The position numbers and the translations under genes were made by a program. From assembly GCA_902797005.1 (NCBI GenBank), contig CADBRE010000125.1, positions 1-5,660 on the forward strand: a stretch of 5,660 nt of DNA. Direction: 5' to 3'. The number at the start of each line of letters is the position of its first letter. Positions within the stretch are counted from its first letter, which is position 1. Below the pieces are notes generated by a model. It saw only the letters and a program-made list of their open reading frames with translations. It did not search any database and was not told the origin of the DNA. This DNA is from an uncultured Erysipelotrichaceae bacterium. GTDB lineage: Bacteria > Bacillota_I > Bacilli_A > RF39 > UBA660. Shown here one piece after another: positions 4,491 to 5,660 of this stretch.

Positions 4491-5472
4491 GAAAGGAGAA
4501 AAGAAGTAAATGAAAAAAAGTCAATTTGCAATTTTAATTGGGGTAGTAGTTTTGTGTGCATGTGGGATATTTGGCTATGTGAAGTATAGACTAGATAAGC
4601 AAGAGGTTAATAATAATAGTAGTGATGTAAATAGCAACGGTAATAATCAAGAGATAAATAATAATGTGAATAACACTGTAATTGATGATGATACAGATGA
4701 TAATACAGTTTTAAGTAAAGCAGAATTAGAAGAGAAAATGTCTAATTATGCAAATAAGAACTTGAGCAATATAGAAAAGAAGTTTAATTTAACTAAGTCT
4801 TTTAATATTTCAAATGAAGAGTCTTCTAGAAGAAGTGTTTATGCTAGTTATTTGATTAATGGCGTTGTTTTTGCTTCTGATTTTTATGCAGGTATTATTG
4901 AAAATTATAATGAATTTCAGATAGGTCAAAGATACAAAAGCTTTGTTGATGATATGAACAAAAGTAATACACTAAAAGTATTCGATTTAAAAAGCGAAAG
5001 TAATGAGTCATATTTAACAATACGTAGTGGATTCAATGTATATATTTATAATAAGAATGGTAAAAAAGCTGAAACTATCGAAACAAATTATAGTGGGTCA
5101 TATTATTTTATAAGTGATAACACTCATCCTTTAAATAAATTTGACAATACTATTTCTAATGATAATATTCGTATAGGTAATGATTATATCTTAACTATCG
5201 GTAGTGGTAATAATAATGTTGTTGTTACGAAGTATACAATTGATTCTCATGGCTCATTACAGCAAGAAACAATTCAAACATATTCTTGGGATGAAGTTAG
5301 TTGTGTTATGTGTAAATAATGATACACAGGAAAGGAGAAACAAACAATGAAAAAAACCCAATTTGCAATTTTAATTGCAGTAATAGTTTTATGTGCAGGT
5401 GGGATATTTGGTTATGTGAAGTATAGACTAGATAATCAAGAGGTTAATAATAATCAAGAGATAAATAATAAT
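4491..5472 (+). repeat. Direct repeat of ribosome binding site, anchor and linker in the two paralogues
   Basis: Positions 4491-4617 and 5330-5454 are near copies. Over the first 36 codons the two genes differ at 9 of 108 bases and 5 of 36 residues. A further 25-base block is identical (4641-4665 and 5448-5472). Relative to the second gene, the first carries 30 extra bases (4618-4647, ten codons) in the Asn-rich linker. Downstream the sequences diverge strongly, so the conserved part ends with the linker. Confidence 0.9.
4510..5319 (+). CDS. Membrane-anchored protein with Asn-rich linker, unknown function (paralogue 1)
   Basis: I do not recognise the family. The 269 residues have a short basic start (MKKSQ), one hydrophobic segment (about 6-24) followed by KYR, then an Asn/Asp-rich low-complexity linker (about 30-66), a charged helical stretch (68-95) and a predominantly beta-like outer domain (about 105-260). 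The tail ends in CVMC (265-268), a CxxC pair. Positive charges flank the start of the hydrophobic segment, so it is either a type II-like anchor or an uncleaved signal, with the bulk outside the cell. LCAC (15-18) faintly resembles a lipobox, but the last Cys is Gly in paralogue 2, so a lipoprotein is unlikely. The start is supported by AAAGGAGA 10 bases upstream. It is first in a probable operon with its paralogue, 27 bases apart with no terminator between. Confidence 0.8.
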   Translation: MKKSQFAILIGVVVLCACGIFGYVKYRLDKQEVNNNSSDVNSNGNNQEINNNVNNTVIDDDTDDNTVLSKAELEEKMSNYANKNLSNIEKKFNLTKSFNISNEESSRRSVYASYLINGVVFASDFYAGIIENYNEFQIGQRYKSFVDDMNKSNTLKVFDLKSESNESYLTIRSGFNVYIYNKNGKKAETIETNYSGSYYFISDNTHPLNKFDNTISNDNIRIGNDYILTIGSGNNNVVVTKYTIDSHGSLQQETIQTYSWDEVSCVMCK

Positions 5473-5660
5473 AGTTCTGTAGATAATAAGAATGAAAACA
5501 AGAACAATAAGTTGTATACTTTGGAAGAGATGAATGATTATTTATCTAATTTAAGTTATGATCAAAGCTCTTTAATGAAAAAGTATAATGTTAGTAAGAA
5601 ACTTGTTCTTAGAGAGTCTGAAAGCAATAGTATATTTGGGGTTTATATCAACAATAATAC
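5347..5660 (+). CDS. Membrane-anchored protein, paralogue 2, cut by the right window edge
   Basis: The frame starts at ATG 5347, 9 bases after AAAGGAG (5331-5337), and stays open to the window edge (104 complete codons). The first 36 residues are 31/36 identical to paralogue 1: a basic start, the same membrane segment ending FGYVKYRLD, then an Asn-rich linker that is shorter by ten residues in its repeated part. After the linker similarity falls sharply but remains detectable: the stretch around KKYNVSK (about residues 80-86) matches KKFNLTK (90-96) of paralogue 1. The two therefore share an overall fold and differ in the exposed part. Function unknown; no catalytic motif is visible in what is present. 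Probably co-transcribed with paralogue 1. Confidence 0.82.
   Translation, partial: MKKTQFAILIAVIVLCAGGIFGYVKYRLDNQEVNNNQEINNNSSVDNKNENKNNKLYTLEEMNDYLSNLSYDQSSLMKKYNVSKKLVLRESESNSIFGVYINNN

Noticed and set aside
4552..4566. Lipobox in paralogue 1 (LCAC, residues 15-18)
   Set aside because: Cys at -2 is atypical and the would-be lipidated Cys18 is Gly in the otherwise near-identical anchor of paralogue 2. An uncleaved membrane anchor fits both proteins.

Overview
The window is AT-rich DNA from a low-GC Gram-positive (Firmicutes-type) bacterium of the endospore-forming lineage. It carries murE, spoVG, yabP and a yabQ-like gene side by side. Ribosome binding sites are strong AGGAGG types, promoters fit the sigma-A consensus, and TGA is not read as Trp in any gene here, so the code looks standard. 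The species cannot be fixed from this sequence; an uncultured gut-type Bacilli or Clostridia would fit.

Layout. 1-678 is the 3' part of murE (peptidoglycan precursor ligase, cut by the window edge). 713-1075 is a self-contained spoVG unit with its own consensus promoter and a compact terminator. 1103-1689 is a yabP-yabQ pair with overlapping stop and start codons; both belong to families tied to the spore coat and cortex. 1690-1860 has no protein gene but holds a near-perfect promoter followed by two related GC-rich hairpins, the second a good intrinsic terminator; this looks like a small RNA of about 125-130 nt. 1848-2387, on the minus strand, is an isolated gene for a putative PD-(D/E)XK/CdiA_C-like nuclease whose stop codon lies inside that terminator. 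2388-2611 is a divergent intergenic region with a perfect 11-bp inverted repeat and the asnB promoter. 2612-4426 is asnB (glutamine-hydrolysing asparagine synthetase) with its own promoter and terminator. 4510 to the right edge is a tandem pair of paralogous membrane-anchored proteins of unknown function, sharing a promoter.

How it fits together. The plus-strand genes are mostly housekeeping or sporulation genes in short independent transcription units. The unusual part is 1690-2400: a minus-strand nuclease gene without a visible immunity partner, converging on a strongly promoted structured RNA whose terminator overlaps the nuclease 3' end. This may be an acquired cassette or a toxin with an RNA regulator, but that is inference. 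The right end shows recent duplication of a membrane-anchor module with diverged outer domains.
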